Positions 33,464-45,207 are shown, numbered from the stretch's first letter. The stretch is DNA of 64,000 nucleotides from [Phialemoniopsis] sp. UDSM-2020 (GCA_018873225.1 JAEILZ010000001.1:372001-436000), one strand, 5' to 3'. The notes: generated by a model not told the origin, from the letters alone. A program made the numbers and translations.

Positions 33464-33743
33464 CCTCCGCTTGTGCCTCCGCGATGTTGCATTTGTCATC
33501 AATTAAGACCAAAGACATGCCGCCCCAACAAACCACAGCTAGAGATTAAGTGAGCGTCCAAACTACGCAGAGGACCACCCATGACTAATGCACCAGTAAA
33601 AACATTCATAGCTTAAAAGCATAACCTCCGCTCATGGCCTCCGCCTCTGGCTGGTCTCCGCCAATGTGTATCTCCCTAGAGCTACCGAAGACAGGTTCCG
33701 CGGACGATTGCGCGCCCCTGCAACAGACATAGCTCGCCTCCGT
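33464..33743. promoter_or_regulatory. Cluster of CCTCCGC boxes in the TF/MFS divergent promoter
   Basis: Exact CCTCCGC at 33464-33470, 33476-33482, 33625-33631 and 33638-33644. One-mismatch copies are TCTCCGC at 33655-33661 and CCTCCGT at 33737-33743, with a further CTCCGC at 33324-33329. All lie on the plus strand and two pairs are spaced 12-13 bp. This is far more than expected for a 7-mer in ~300 bp. They could bind the adjacent Zn2Cys6 protein. Confidence 0.6.
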
Positions 33744-34014
33744 AGACTTACAAATGTTCATGAACTTATAGATTCCAGGGTTTCTCTGATTGATATTTTC
33801 AGCTCGAGCTACAGACTGTGGAGAAAGGCTTCCTCTTAAAATTGGATATGCACTCTCTTTGGTGCTCTCGGCATGTTCAATTCTCGACTTGCATTGTGAT
33901 CTCGAGGTAGCACTTCATCATCGCCTGCCAATCGCTGGGACTTGTGGCTGTCTACTTCGAGTAACCTTTATTCGCCGTTGAAGAAGACCTATTTAATAAC
34001 ACTGCCTAACAGAT

Positions 34015-35706
34015 ATGGCCCTCTTCAAAGCCGACGATATGCCTGCGGATAGCCACCAGCAACTAGTGCATGAGGAGGCCGAAAATGCCATGACAGACTC
34101 TGACCCGCGCCGCGAAGCCCTCGAGACCCTTCCCGCCGGCAGCACAGACGAGAAACACACCGGGCGGCAGATCCGCGGCTTCCGGTGGCTGATCATCTGC
34201 GTCGCCATCTACATCACCTGCTTCCTCTACGGCCTCGACACCACCATCGCCGCCGACGTCCAGGGCCCCGTCGTCGAGGCCTTTGGCCGCGTCGACCAGC
34301 TCACCTGGCTCGGCGCCGGCTTCCCGCTCGGCTCCGTCGTCGCCATCCTGCCCGTCGGCGCCCTCTACGACGCCTTCGACACCCGCTGGGTCTACCTCGC
34401 CTCCGTGCTCGCCTTCGAGGCCGGCTCCGCCCTCTGCGGCGGCGCGCCGACCATGGCCGCCCTCGTCGTTGGCCGCATCGTCGCCGGCGCCGGCGGCAAT
34501 GGCATCTACCTCGGCTCTCTCTACTACTTCGCCCTGCTCACCGTACCCGAGGAGCGCGGGCTGTACATGGCGCTCATAGGGTTCTGGTGGGGTGTGGGCG
34601 CGATTCTCGGTCCCGTCGTTGGAGGTGCTTTCGCTGTGTCCGCCGCGACCTGGAGGTGGGCGTTCTATATCAATCTTGTCCTCGGCGCCGTCTCGGCCCC
34701 GGCTTATCTCTTCTATCTGCCTTCTCATCACCCCATCCGAGGCGTTAGTGTCAGGAATCGCCTAGGACGTCTTGACTGGGTCGGCTTCCTTCTCGGGGCT
34801 GGCGTCTGGACGTCGTTCCTTTTGGCTCTGACCATGGCGGGCGGCCAGTGGCCTTGGAGAGATGGGCGTACCATTGCGACTTTCGTCGCGTTTGGCGTGG
34901 TACTGCTCCTTTATGCCGTCCAGCAGGGCCTCGCACTGTTCACCACCGTCGAGAACCGATCCTATCCTGCCCACCTCCTCCGCCAGCGGACCCAGGTACT
35001 TCTCTACATCACCACCGCCGCCGGCATCACGTCCCTCTACGTCACTGTCTATTTTATCCCCCTCTACTTTCAATTTGTCAGCGGAGACAGCGCCCTGGTC
35101 GCTGCCGTCCGCTTGCTTCCCTTTCTCGTCGTCTGCATAACCGTCAATCTCGCGTCCGGGTATTTCCTCAGCACCATCAAGATCTACATGCTCATGTACG
35201 TCATCTCGTCCATCTTCATCACGATCGGCGGCGCCCTGCTCACGGTCTACCTGCATCCCGAGACCCCTACGGGCACCATCTACGGCCTCATGGTGGTCGT
35301 CGCCCTCGGCACCGGCCTGGCCATGCTGTCGGGCTTCGCCGTCACGACCCTCACTCTCCCGAGCAAGGACGCCGGCGCAGGCCTCACCCTGCAGAGCATC
35401 GCGCAGATCGGGTCACAGGTGATCGCCCTGGCGGTAGCGGGCCAGGTCTTCCGGTCCACTGCGTTCAGAAATTTGCGATCGGTCCTGGCCGGCGAGGGGT
35501 TCTCCGACGGCGAGATCCAGAGCGCCGTCGCTGGCGCTTCCAGCGACCTGTTTGACCGGCTCGAGGGCGAGCTGCGTCTCGCGGCTATATCGGCGACTAC
35601 ACGGGCTATGCAGACCACGTTCGTGCTGGTGCCTGTTGCCGGAGGGGTGATGCTTCTTGCGGGTCTTTGCATGAAGCGTGAGAGGCTTTTTGATCAGAAG
35701 AAGTAG
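34015..35706 (+). CDS. MFS drug:H+ antiporter, DHA2 (14-TM) type
   Basis: Single exon, 563 aa. After a ~55-residue cytosolic tail the membrane part begins with WLIICVAIYITCFLYGLDTTIAA, the DHA2 motif D1 region. The antiporter motif C appears as GAILGPVVGGAFA in TM5. About 14 hydrophobic segments follow, ending near residue 555. Such proteins export toxic compounds or fungal metabolites across the plasma membrane. It is divergently paired with a Zn2Cys6 regulator and near a bZIP and an SDR, an arrangement common in detoxification or small metabolite gene groups. Confidence 0.92.
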   Translation: MALFKADDMPADSHQQLVHEEAENAMTDSDPRREALETLPAGSTDEKHTGRQIRGFRWLIICVAIYITCFLYGLDTTIAADVQGPVVEAFGRVDQLTWLGAGFPLGSVVAILPVGALYDAFDTRWVYLASVLAFEAGSALCGGAPTMAALVVGRIVAGAGGNGIYLGSLYYFALLTVPEERGLYMALIGFWWGVGAILGPVVGGAFAVSAATWRWAFYINLVLGAVSAPAYLFYLPSHHPIRGVSVRNRLGRLDWVGFLLGAGVWTSFLLALTMAGGQWPWRDGRTIATFVAFGVVLLLYAVQQGLALFTTVENRSYPAHLLRQRTQVLLYITTAAGITSLYVTVYFIPLYFQFVSGDSALVAAVRLLPFLVVCITVNLASGYFLSTIKIYMLMYVISSIFITIGGALLTVYLHPETPTGTIYGLMVVVALGTGLAMLSGFAVTTLTLPSKDAGAGLTLQSIAQIGSQVIALAVAGQVFRSTAFRNLRSVLAGEGFSDGEIQSAVAGASSDLFDRLEGELRLAAISATTRAMQTTFVLVPVAGGVMLLAGLCMKRERLFDQKK

Positions 35707-36422
35707 TTCAGTCGGCGTCGATCAGCTGGGGCCGCAGACACAGAGTAGTTCGCACAGAAACCATGCCAAAGTCGTGACTCGCTGTCAAATCAGAAACTCG
35801 GCGCAAGAAAATGCGATGTAGTTTAGATAGATCTTCATGTGTCCGGATCATTTCAATACAGGCTTGCCTCCACACATGCACCCAATACCATACCGAACTT
35901 GCCGACTCGATTGAAAGGCAGAAAGACTAAAAGGGGCAGAGCAAGCCCATGGCACGAGAATTATGAGTAGACGACGAACGTGTCACCCGTTAGGTGTTAA
36001 CCTAGTGGCCATGGCGATGTGGACGACCGCACAACACCAGCGTCAAGGCGGTATGACAGCCTGTTCTGATGCACCGTGATGCGGGCTGTTGCAACTGATT
36101 GCACAAACGACTGACAGACTCGGCTCCAGGGAGACGAAGAGTCTTTGCCTATTCGTTCGGTCCGGGTAGGCATTCACCTCATTGTTGCTATTGGTCACCT
36201 CAAGACAGCTCGTGACAAGGCAGAGTTTCGGGTTCGAATCATACATGATCCCTTCAAGCTACCTTCCCCCGGCACAAACTCAATCTGCAACGACAGTGAT
36301 TCCAATCTCGCACGTTTCCGTTGTTCTCCCTGTTACCATCACCAGAAATTCTCTACTTTCAGACTGCAGTAGCCTAACTATCAATTTATTTCGGGACACC
36401 CAGCACCATTCCATCTAAAAGT
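35707..36422. other. Intergenic region with no recognised gene
   Basis: About 0.7 kb between the MFS 3' end and the 3' end of the small secreted protein gene. Short ORFs only. Confidence 0.45.
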
Positions 36423-36898
36423 TCACTTACGGACCCTCGGGGGCGCCGCCCGTCCTCCAGGCCACCGACGGGCACCCGAGTCCTCCCCGCCACAGCCCCA
36501 CGGCCAGCCCATGGGCCGCGTCGGGAACGTCGCCGTCGGCAGAGGCACGCGGCTGCCGTAACTCGGCGCCAGCGTCGTCGTGGTGGTAGGGACCGGCCCG
36601 TCGGTGTGCATGCCGTGCCACTCTCCGCCGCCCGGCGGGGGCAGGGTCGGCGGGAAGCTGTTGGCGGCAGGCTCGGGCGACGAGGTCGCGGGTGACGGAG
36701 ACTGCGGCGAGAAAGGGAGAGAATGTGTGAGTGCCTAGTTTGGACCTTGACGAGGCGCGTAAGGGGGCTTGAGGGGGAGGGAGGTAGGGAGGCAGAGAGG
36801 TATTGTTGGGTGCTCACGTCTATGGGGATCGCCAGAATGGCAGGACAGAGGAGCACTGCGACGGCGGTTCGCAGCGAGAGGGTCTTGGTGAGCTGCAT
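36423..36898 (-). CDS. Small secreted Pro/Thr-rich protein
   Basis: Two exons (36818-36898, 36423-36701) encode 119 aa. Exon 1 is exactly a signal peptide (LRTAVAVLLCPAILAIPID). The mature part is low complexity (SPSPATSSPEP, PTLPPPGGGE, PTTTTTLAPS), with WGCGGE near the end and a basic C-terminus. A GTAAGT donor overlaps the last codons, so a further short exon is possible. It may be a cell-wall or extracellular glycoprotein; no family was recognised. Confidence 0.6.
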
Positions 36899-37516
36899 GG
36901 CGCGCGGTATCTGCTAGTTCTTCTCTTCGGGGTAGTGGTCGTATCACATCAGCAATGGTGCCCAACAATGTGGTTTCGTCGTCTTGTGAAGCCGGCGGGC
37001 ACATCTTTTAAATAACCCGAGAAAACAGCATCTCATGGAGGGGCGGGAAAATCAGAGTCAGGTTTGATTCAGCTACGGCAGGGTACGTCATGAAGATAGC
37101 TACAACAGGAATGCGATCGACAAAGTTTAGTCCCCAGCCCTCATCCCAGCAAAAGACGGCAGACGGCCTGACTCCGGTGCCGTCGGAGGTTTGCTGTCGA
37201 CAGTGTTGGCAAAGGATGGTCTCAAACCGGGGCATGGGTGTCAATCTCTGCACGCCGAAGAGTTACTGAAACGAATCAAAATGAGTCCTGGATCGCCCGG
37301 GTCATCTTTCGCTCCCAAGTGTCATCTCAGTGGGATTGTGAAACTGCTCTTCTGTAGTTCAGCTCGGTTCTATTCTTTAGTGGTGGATTAGCATGAGCAT
37401 GTCTTGGATCTGCTCGAGATGGTGGTACAGACACTAGGGACCGTGGCGATGTTGCCGATCGCGGCCGGAAAGCACTAGGAGCGGCGGATACGCGACCGAT
37501 GGAGGGATGATGCGCT
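36899..37516. other. Intergenic region with no recognised gene
   Basis: Upstream region of the small secreted protein gene and the 3' flank of the next minus-strand gene. Confidence 0.4.
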
Positions 37517-39368
37517 CTATGATCCATCCTCTGCATTTTCACTCTCGGCCTCTTCGCCGCGGTTGTCTTGCTCCAGATCCTCCTCATGCGCCGTGTCGTC
37601 CTCGTCGTCTCCATCGTCGCCATGCTCCTCGCTCTCGTCACTATCGAAGTCGGAGTCAAAGATATGGTCGACATCCGCCCATTTCCCACGCCTCTCGCGG
37701 TACTCGGTTATGAGATGTTCTTCCAGCAACTGCTGGAAGGGTGGTAGGGGAGGACAGGTATCAACGGTCTCGTCGGGCCTATACCAGTTCACCCACCACT
37801 CATCCGGGATCCAATCTTGATGCTCCTCAACCAGAGCTTGCACATCCCCGAGATGCCCGTGGTCAAAGTTGCAGCGTGTTACCGAGTCCCGATCTCCCAG
37901 GTCCTCGAGGAGCTTGGGAAATGCCTCAGATTTGAAACAGATGTTACGGTTCCGTTCCCCCATTCTATCAAGGATCGGCAACACTCCCCAGTCAAAGCTT
38001 TGATCAAATGCAATCTGCCATGTAGCGTCTCGTTGGACGACTTGCTGGAATACCTCGGCCGTTCGTTCAGGGATTGGATCCCCATCCAAGACAAACTTGA
38101 AAGCATTTCTGTAGGGGTACAAAGCTGAAGCCTCGCCCAACCATTGGGCGACATTTTCGGAGATGAAATCGACCCTCAGACATTGCTTAGGATCGAGAAA
38201 CGGCCCCCCATCGAGTGATGCATACTCGCCTAGATCTCCGCTTGTCCATGGTTGCTTGTGGAGAACACACTGCCAGAAACTTGCACGACGCTCAATCTAA
38301 TTCAGCCATCGACGTTAGCTGAGGGCGGCACAAGGCGGCACTCTCCCGTGGGGCTTAGGCTTACCTGCAAATCTGGATTCTCTTGCAGATATGGTATCAG
38401 TCCCTTGGCGTGACAATCTTGAAATGCCGGTGAGGGATGGTCCTCACGTATGAGCAATCTTCGAAGTTGGCGTCGAGAGTTGGTTTGAAGACCACGCAAG
38501 AAGTGGATGGCTACCGCTGTCGCCGAGAAGTTGGTTCTAAGAATATTATCCCGCTCTGTGAAGTCCTCCCTCTTATCGAGTCTCATTTCTGAGCCCTTGT
38601 ACATCTCATCGAGCTCATCATGGGTCGGCATCAGCCAGGGGTCAGGACAGTGCGAGACAGACCAATTCAAGAAATCGGGGCTCGGGCCCTGGGGAAGCAC
38701 AGCCTCAATTGCACTGGGCAAATCAACAGCAGTCCTCAGTGCGAATCGGATACCTTCGAGGAAGGTCGACAAGACCTACGGTGAGAGTGATGTTAGAATC
38801 TCATGGGAACCGACATTTCGGGATGAGGTCTCGCGATGCATACCTGGCCAAATGATTGATTGTACCGCAAGAAGCATGGATGGGTTGGAGGGTGTTCCCA
38901 ATGCCGTTCCCGGTATGCGTCTTGCGCCTCTTGGTATCCCACCTGTCTAAACAATTCGGACACCGGCTTGATATCGGGGAACTGACGTTCTGCGTGCCGA
39001 AGCTTCTGTTGATCTACCTGGATGTTTGAACCGGGTCCCAGGCTCGCGAATAGTACCATGTGATAGCGGTAGATATGGTGCAAGAGCATGCTGAAGCGGA
39101 TCGCCCTGCTTCGGAGATCGTCGTCTTCGTCTTGATGCAATGTTTTGAACGTGACGGTATTGAGTCGCAGTGCGCTCCCCTTCATTTCACGAGCAATCTG
39201 CCGGCACGAGCGGATCAGGGCAAGTTCGATTGGCCGTCCGTCGGCTGCATGCCTGAGTTTGCCGGAGTGGATGTCGTAAATGTAACCGCCGCTCGAAAAT
39301 AGATAGGCCTCGTAGATGAGGTCACGCAGTTCGCGCGGAAGTAAAAGAAAACGAGATGGCTGCGACAT
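37517..39368 (-). CDS. Hypothetical fungal protein with F-box/2EXR-like N-terminus
   Basis: Three exons (38844-39368, 38365-38775, 37517-38296) keep phase and give 571 aa. The start at 39368 is chosen because SRFLLLPRELRDLIYEAYLF follows; this LP.ELR..IY pattern is common at the N-terminus of fungal F-box-like or 2EXR proteins. An in-frame Met 14 codons upstream is possible. The middle has no recognised domain. The last ~50 residues are extremely acidic (DSDFDSDESEEHGDDGDDEDD). The function is unknown; a protein-interaction or nuclear role is only a guess. Confidence 0.75.
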
Positions 39369-41077
39369 GGCCACGAGCCTCGGTCGGCCGAGGTGCTGAG
39401 ACTTGGTCAAGGCAAGGTGAATGGGACTGAATGAGTGGGGATTCTTTGACCGGTCGATGGGAGATTGGAAATCGAGAAAGATGAGGGATTGCTAGAGAGG
39501 GCTAGACCGAGAAAGTTGGAAGGAATGGGTCAAATAAATACTGCTTCATGTCTGTGCTTCATTCTTCTCAAGGTTTTTTCCTTGGTTGGTTGTTCCAGTG
39601 GAGAGGCTTTTCGGCAAAGAGTCATAATTGAAACCCAGCCAGACAAAGCGTGCGGCTGGGTCTGATGCATTGCACACAGTGGGTCACGTGCTCAAGAGAC
39701 CCCACCATGGAACACTCGAGAGGTTCATTGCCGTACGACTAACCATCACCAGCGTTGACTCTCCTTGGTGAGACAAGGACCGACGATGCCTTGCTCGTGA
39801 CAGATCTAGATCACCTTCTATCAACTCGAACCTTGGTAATATGTCGTCCTCGGTGACATTGTCATAGGCATCAATCAATGCCAATCAATGACCTTCAGCG
39901 CGCTGATAGCCACACCTCTCACATTCTTACATCGCAGTCTTTTTTTTTTGTATGTTTTTTTTTTTGTTTATGGGGTATCATAATTTATCTAGTAGATCAT
40001 AATTCATATCAGTTCAGCCTCTGAATAAAGAGACAACTAATCCCGACACAGTACATTCAACACAGTTAATACAACACAATGAACACAATACCCGTGTTCC
40101 AAAGACACAGTGACAGTTCCCAGTACTTGGCAAACACAGTTATGGTACGTTGACCCTACTACCCCGGCCCGAAGGCTTGACCTCTGTTGACTCTGCATGT
40201 CAGTACCAAACATGCCAAGAGCTGAAGCCTGGAGGGCGTTGACCTACATCCCCGCGCGTGCGGAGGGCCGGACTCGGATCCGGAATTTAAACTTTGAACT
40301 CGACCACGGGTGCGGACTGTAGACTACCACGTCAGTATCTCAGAGTACCTCAGAGTCCGGGGCCTGAGTGGAATGTACATCCTGGATCATGGGCACCACC
40401 TACCCCGTGGTTGCGGCGATGCGCTGCTGGCTGATCGCGTCAGAAGATGTTCTTGCCCCATGTTCGAGTGTTCAGATTGAAGGGGCCAGGGCTGTGCTTA
40501 CTCCGGACGTCCGTCTTCGAGATGGCTCTAGGCGAGTCAGCACTGGGATGCTTTGTCACTTTTGTAGCGGCGGGTGGGTTACACATACTTTTGCGAACCA
40601 TGGGACACAACTCCCGCACTGCTAGTTTACAGATCAGCTCACGCTCGAACCATGTCCGTCCCAGGCGTGGGAAGACGATCAGGCCAACTCACCGAGCAGT
40701 ACCACTGGCTGTGAGCAAACCTGCTCTGCAAGCCCTGGAAGTTGTTAGCGGCCCGAAAACTAACCACATATGAGAGCCTAGGAAGATACACACCCGATGA
40801 CTCTCACCGGAAAGACTGTTTGCCTGTGGCCTTCTCTGCGTACAAAAGAGTGCCCTCGGTCCTGCTGAAATTAACCATTAGCTCGTACCCAGTGCGGCAG
40901 CAGTAGTTCTTACTTGCCATCTCTTCCTCCTTCTGTTTCATCTCCATCTCTATCTCCATCTCTCTCTGAGTCGCACGAAATTCTGCAACTTCACAAAGCC
41001 AAGCGCAGCCCGTCTCATTAGTTAATAACTCCTCGGAAATCATCAGATCAGAACTGGATAAAAGTATCTTACCCAAA
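39369..41077. other. Intergenic, poly(T) runs and low-complexity DNA
   Basis: About 1.7 kb without a convincing gene. Two T runs (39940-39949 and 39955-39965) are followed by A/C-rich DNA with repeated ACACAG-like words (40045-40140). A CT-rich imperfect ATCTCC repeat near 40917-40966 precedes the small gene at 41078. Confidence 0.45.
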
Positions 41078-41482
41078 ATGCCGAAGAAGAACAAGAGCGA
41101 ACCCAAGGACTACCTTGTCCCTTTCCTCGAGGGCTCCGCTGAGCAGCCGAAAATCAAGATGGTCAACTAGAGAATTATATTAATACTTCACTTTTAAATA
41201 AGAGTGGAAATACTCACAATACAGCCGAAGCCTAAAATCGAAAACCTCGAAGGCTACGCCAAAGGCCTCAATCTGGACGACAAGATGGCCCTACTAGCCT
41301 TTGGGTATCTGCTTATCGGTAGTCAAGAAGCACGCAGCTCCTTATGGATCCAGGAGACCGCTGTCAACGCCGACCCGCAAAAGGTCATCCAGGCTTTCAA
41401 GGACCACAGTGAGCAGTCCAAGGGCTGGCTCGCGTACGTCACAGGGGTGGCCCAGAGTGCGAAGAATCGGGCAAACAAGTAG
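41078..41482 (+). CDS. Small hypothetical protein, possibly two exons
   Basis: A short lysine-rich ORF starts MPKKNKSEPKDYLVPFLEG at 41078 and stops after 30 codons. A second open frame, PKPKIENLEGYAKGLNLDDKM.., runs to 41482 and ends AQSAKNRANK. A putative intron with acceptor CACAATACAG (ending about 41222) would join them in frame after ..KIKM, but the donor GTCAAC is non-consensus. The downstream half alone (Met at 41204) is 92 aa. No family was recognised. It sits just beyond the 3' side of the LINE ORF2. Confidence 0.4.
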
Positions 41483-41805
41483 GGCTGGCTTCTTCAGATG
41501 AGTGCCATCCATGTTTTCAGAGGAGGGATCTTACACTTGCTTGTGTACCATTAGCTTATCATGGCCCTAGTCTTTGTTGGATTGGAATGCTCACCTGTGG
41601 ACTGCTTGGGGGTTGGATGGTTAGTTGGTGGTCAGATGGAGTTGCCGGGTTTGGTGAAGGTCTCAAGGTCAATCGATAGCCTCGTCAAATACCAATCTGA
41701 TGGTGAATGTCAGCATCGCAAGCTCGCTTAATCTCTTCGAGGCGGAGATGCAGAGGCCCCGGGACGCAGAGAGATCCATACAATACACAATACTTTCCAA
41801 CACAA

Positions 41806-44800
41806 TCATGTCCCCTGTTCAGGGGAATGAGGGTGTTGTTTGGGTCGGGGAAACATGGCCTTGCCCTTTGCCCACTTGAACGTCTCAATGTTGAAGTGTC
41901 GGATGGCCCAGGCGGTTCCTGTCGCGGCATCGATAGTGACCAGCGCCTCGAAGTCACTATGCTTGATCTCGCGGACCAGTTCAGCCCTTTCCAAATCAAG
42001 GTTGCCACAGTGGGCGAATAAATGCTTTGCGGTCTGCGGTTCGGAGCCGCACGGGCAAGCTGGCGACGTAATCTGCAACTCCTGTCAGCTTGGCGGATCA
42101 TCTTCAGACGGGGTGGGGAGGCCACGGACCTCATTAGGATTGGCCCTGATCTTGTACAGATGGGCGTTCAGGCCGATGTTGCCGGTGCGAATGTGAAGCA
42201 ACATCGTGCTCTGGGCTCGGCTGAGATTGTCGTAGTACCGGTAGCCCTCTGGCCCCCAATCTTCCTCCAAGGCGGGCGGTCTCTCTCTGGCGACTGTGGT
42301 CTTGTTACGGTCAACGTACTGCGAAGCCCAGCTCTGGCGGTACCTGTTCCACTGCTCGGCTGCGAGAGCGCTGGCAGCTTTCGTGGACACCCGCTTGATC
42401 GCATTGTTGCGCCATTTCAGAGTCCATGCAGCGCCGTGTCGGATCTCGGACTGGCCCAGGGCTGTACCATCGTCTGTCAGCTGCTTGGCTTTGTCGTACA
42501 ACGGAATGTATGGGTTGCTATCCAGGTACGAGATGCCATTCTTTGGCTTGATGTGTGGGATGGGCTTCCGAATGATTGCCAAGAGCTCTTGGCATTCTGG
42601 AGTCCCAATGGCTCGAGCACGGTACGCTTCAGCCAGTCGAGTCAGGGTGATGGTGATGGGCTCAACGTGCATCTCCTTGAGTATCATCCAGCGTGCGGTT
42701 GATCGGAGGGCTCGGGACGTCTGTACGAGGCAGTCGCACTGCAGTGACTCGAGCCGTCCGAGCCTCCCCTTGGACAGTTGCCACTTCAGGTCCTTGCCGT
42801 GTATGAACCAGGCTCCGCATGCGTACGTGATGATTGGTCGTATGTTGGAGAGGTAGATCTTGCGCATGTTGTGAAGACTGGCGCCCCATGCGCTGCCGGA
42901 GATGTACCCGTACTGGCGCTTGCATCGATTCACCTTGGCTATGATCTGCATCTGGAGGTTAGTGTCAAATTCTAGCGGGTTGGAGTGCCTCGTGGAGCAC
43001 CTACATGGTCGATATGAGCATCCCAGGTGAGGCGATTGTCAACAATGACACCCAGGATGCGAAGCTCGGTCTTCAGCACTTTCGAGGGATCCAATCCCGG
43101 AATCTTCGGAAGCAGCTTACAATCTTTCTTAGTAGATGTCCCTGGGCGTTGAAAATGCATCACCGCGTATTTTGCCGGAGCGAATTTTGCTTGCTTGTCT
43201 TCTGCCCATTGCATGAGCTTATCATGCAAGAGCTGGAGGACCTTGCAGTTGACCGCGTAGCTTCTCGATGATACCACGAGGTAATGGTCGTCGACATATC
43301 CGAAGCTGAAAGCCTCGGCGGTGAAATTAGGGAAGACCTTGGTGCTCTTGAGCTCTTCAAGAATACCAGAAGCGAAGAAAAGGAACAGGATCGGCGATAT
43401 GGGGCTGCCTTGCGGGATCCCCGTGTTGGTGTAGAAGCATGATGACGTTTGCCCCATCATATCGAGAACATAGCTCCGTTCTTGGAGGAAGTGCCAAACA
43501 AACTTCACAATCCAGTGCGGTACATTCTTCTCGCGCAAGACTTTGATCAGAACGTCATGCGGAACGCGGTCGAAGGCCGACTGAATATCGATGCTCAACA
43601 AGCTCACCACCTCGCGGAATTTGGACAGCTGATCGCCACTCCAGCCACGATACACCACACCGATCAGGTATTCGAGAGCTGTCGTTGTACACCTACCAGC
43701 AGCCCCGAACTGTGCCTTCGGAAGTACACCTTTGAGCATGGCAAATTCCTTGAGCCGGGTTGCGACGAGACTTTCGAGCATCTTGCCCAGGCACGACAAC
43801 AGGGCGATTGGGCGCCAGCTCTTTGGATGGCTGTAATCTTCCTTATCCGGCTTCTGGACCACGACCGTCTTGGCATGTCGAAACCGGCGTGGATGGTAAC
43901 TCAACTTCAGGCACGCACTGAAGAGGTGGCGGACGTGGGGTAGTGTGACCTCCCGGGACATCTTCCATGCCTCGTACCCAACAGAGTCAGGACAGGAAAA
44001 TTTGCCGTTGGGGAGTTTGTTGAGAAGAGTGGTAAGCTCTTCTTCAGACACGACCTGAGAGGGATCTTGCTCCGTGTCGCCCCGGTTCGGATCCTCGGGA
44101 AATGGACAGGATTCGCCCAGGGGGGGTTTCCGACGCATCAGGAGAGAAGGTCTTGGCGAGCGCGGAAGCCTTCTCAGCGGACGAAACATGCCGGACCCCG
44201 TCCACCTCGATCGCGGGTATTCGCGGCGCCATCCGCGGGACTCGGATCTTCTTGGCCAGCTTTGCCAGCCTGAAAGCTCCATTGACGAGTTCGCTGTGCC
44301 GGCCGATGAATCCTCGCCACACGTCGCGCAAATAGACTGAACGAATATGGTGCTTAGAGCGGTCATCGTCTTCCAACGATTGAATCCGTTCGAAGAGCGC
44401 AACGAGGTTCTTGTCGGATCGGAGTTCTTTCGAAGGTTTCTCTGGAAGCTCCTCTAGAACAGCTGCCATGCTTGTCACGAGTACATCGGCGTACTCATCG
44501 ATCTGGCCCACATTCGACAACTCTGGTGTTCCCAGACTCGCCAGCTTTGCTTTGCAAGCCGCACGGAAGACCCTGGGGTCCACACTAGACAAATGAGGAC
44601 GCTGGTGCGTTACTCTTGTCAACGTAATAGCGAAGCATGTCTCGATCACTCGGTGGTCAGACTTGTCGAAGCCAAAAACTGGGACGATGCCGCTCGACAC
44701 ACGCGTTTGTGCAATGTCGCGGCCAGCAAAAGTCAGGTCGATTGTCGACTGTTGCGAGTCCGCCCCAGCCGATCTTGACCATGTGATCAACCCCGGTGTC

Positions 44801-45207
44801 GTGAGACAAACCATCTCCTGTGCTCTGACGTGCCCGACCAGTGCGTATGCCTCTCGAGAGACCTTTGCCTTTGGGAGTTGGGGACCGCACCACATCGGGT
44901 GATGAAGGTTGAAATCGCCCAGTAGGACACTGTTTCTGTCCGTGCCTCGCGTTGGGAGGTCTGACATGTGAAGTGCGCCTTTTTGATTGTGTATGTTGTG
45001 GATGAAGACTGTTCCAGCCTGAGTTTCGAGTGTGGGTGTTGCGGCCAACATTTGGAGATCTGCGCATTCGTGTGCATCCCAGGCATCCTTGGGGATCAGT
45101 GTAGATTGCACATCGCCCGCAGCCGAGATATTCAATTTCATCGTTGTTAGGCTCGGGGTCAAGAAGCCCCGTAGTGTAGGTGTCAAAGGTAAGTAAATCC
45201 CTGTCAC
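41806..45207 (-). mobile_element. Non-LTR retrotransposon (LINE) ORF2: endonuclease + reverse transcriptase, 5'-truncated
   Basis: On the minus strand the order is an EEP endonuclease part (LLGDFNLHHPMWCGP, SQQSTIDLTF, SDHRVIE), a reverse transcriptase (QKPDKEDYSHPKSWRPIALL, SIDIQSAFDRVPHD, GIPQGSPISPILF, FGYVDDHYLV), a thumb region and a C-terminal CPCG..H..C knuckle. The N-terminal endonuclease block with the QEP glutamate is absent, so the ORF is 5'-truncated. The frame changes at a G7/C7 homopolymer (44120-44126). Two intron-like gaps (42952-43004 and 42082-42129) interrupt the thumb and C-terminal regions; removing them restores conserved sequence. No RNase H domain is evident. Base composition is not AT-biased, so RIP has not affected it. 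Confidence 0.9.

Noticed and set aside
34185..34748. 187-codon Arg/Pro-rich frame inside the DHA2 transporter
   Set aside because: Same-strand shadow frame; composition is typical of out-of-frame GC-rich coding sequence.
36190..36245. tRNA-like B box (GGTTCGAATC) near 36230
   Set aside because: Flanking bases do not pair as a T stem and no acceptor stem or A box lies at the right distance. The similar word near 19222 fails the same test.
40804..41106. 100-codon minus-strand frame ending in a Glu/Met/Lys run
   Set aside because: It comes from the CT-rich repeat in the likely promoter of the small plus-strand gene; no splice or start support.
42085..42951. Treating the LINE C-terminal frame as an independent gene starting at its Met
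   Set aside because: It continues the RT thumb exactly after an intron-like gap and carries reverse-transcriptase family sequence, so it belongs to ORF2.
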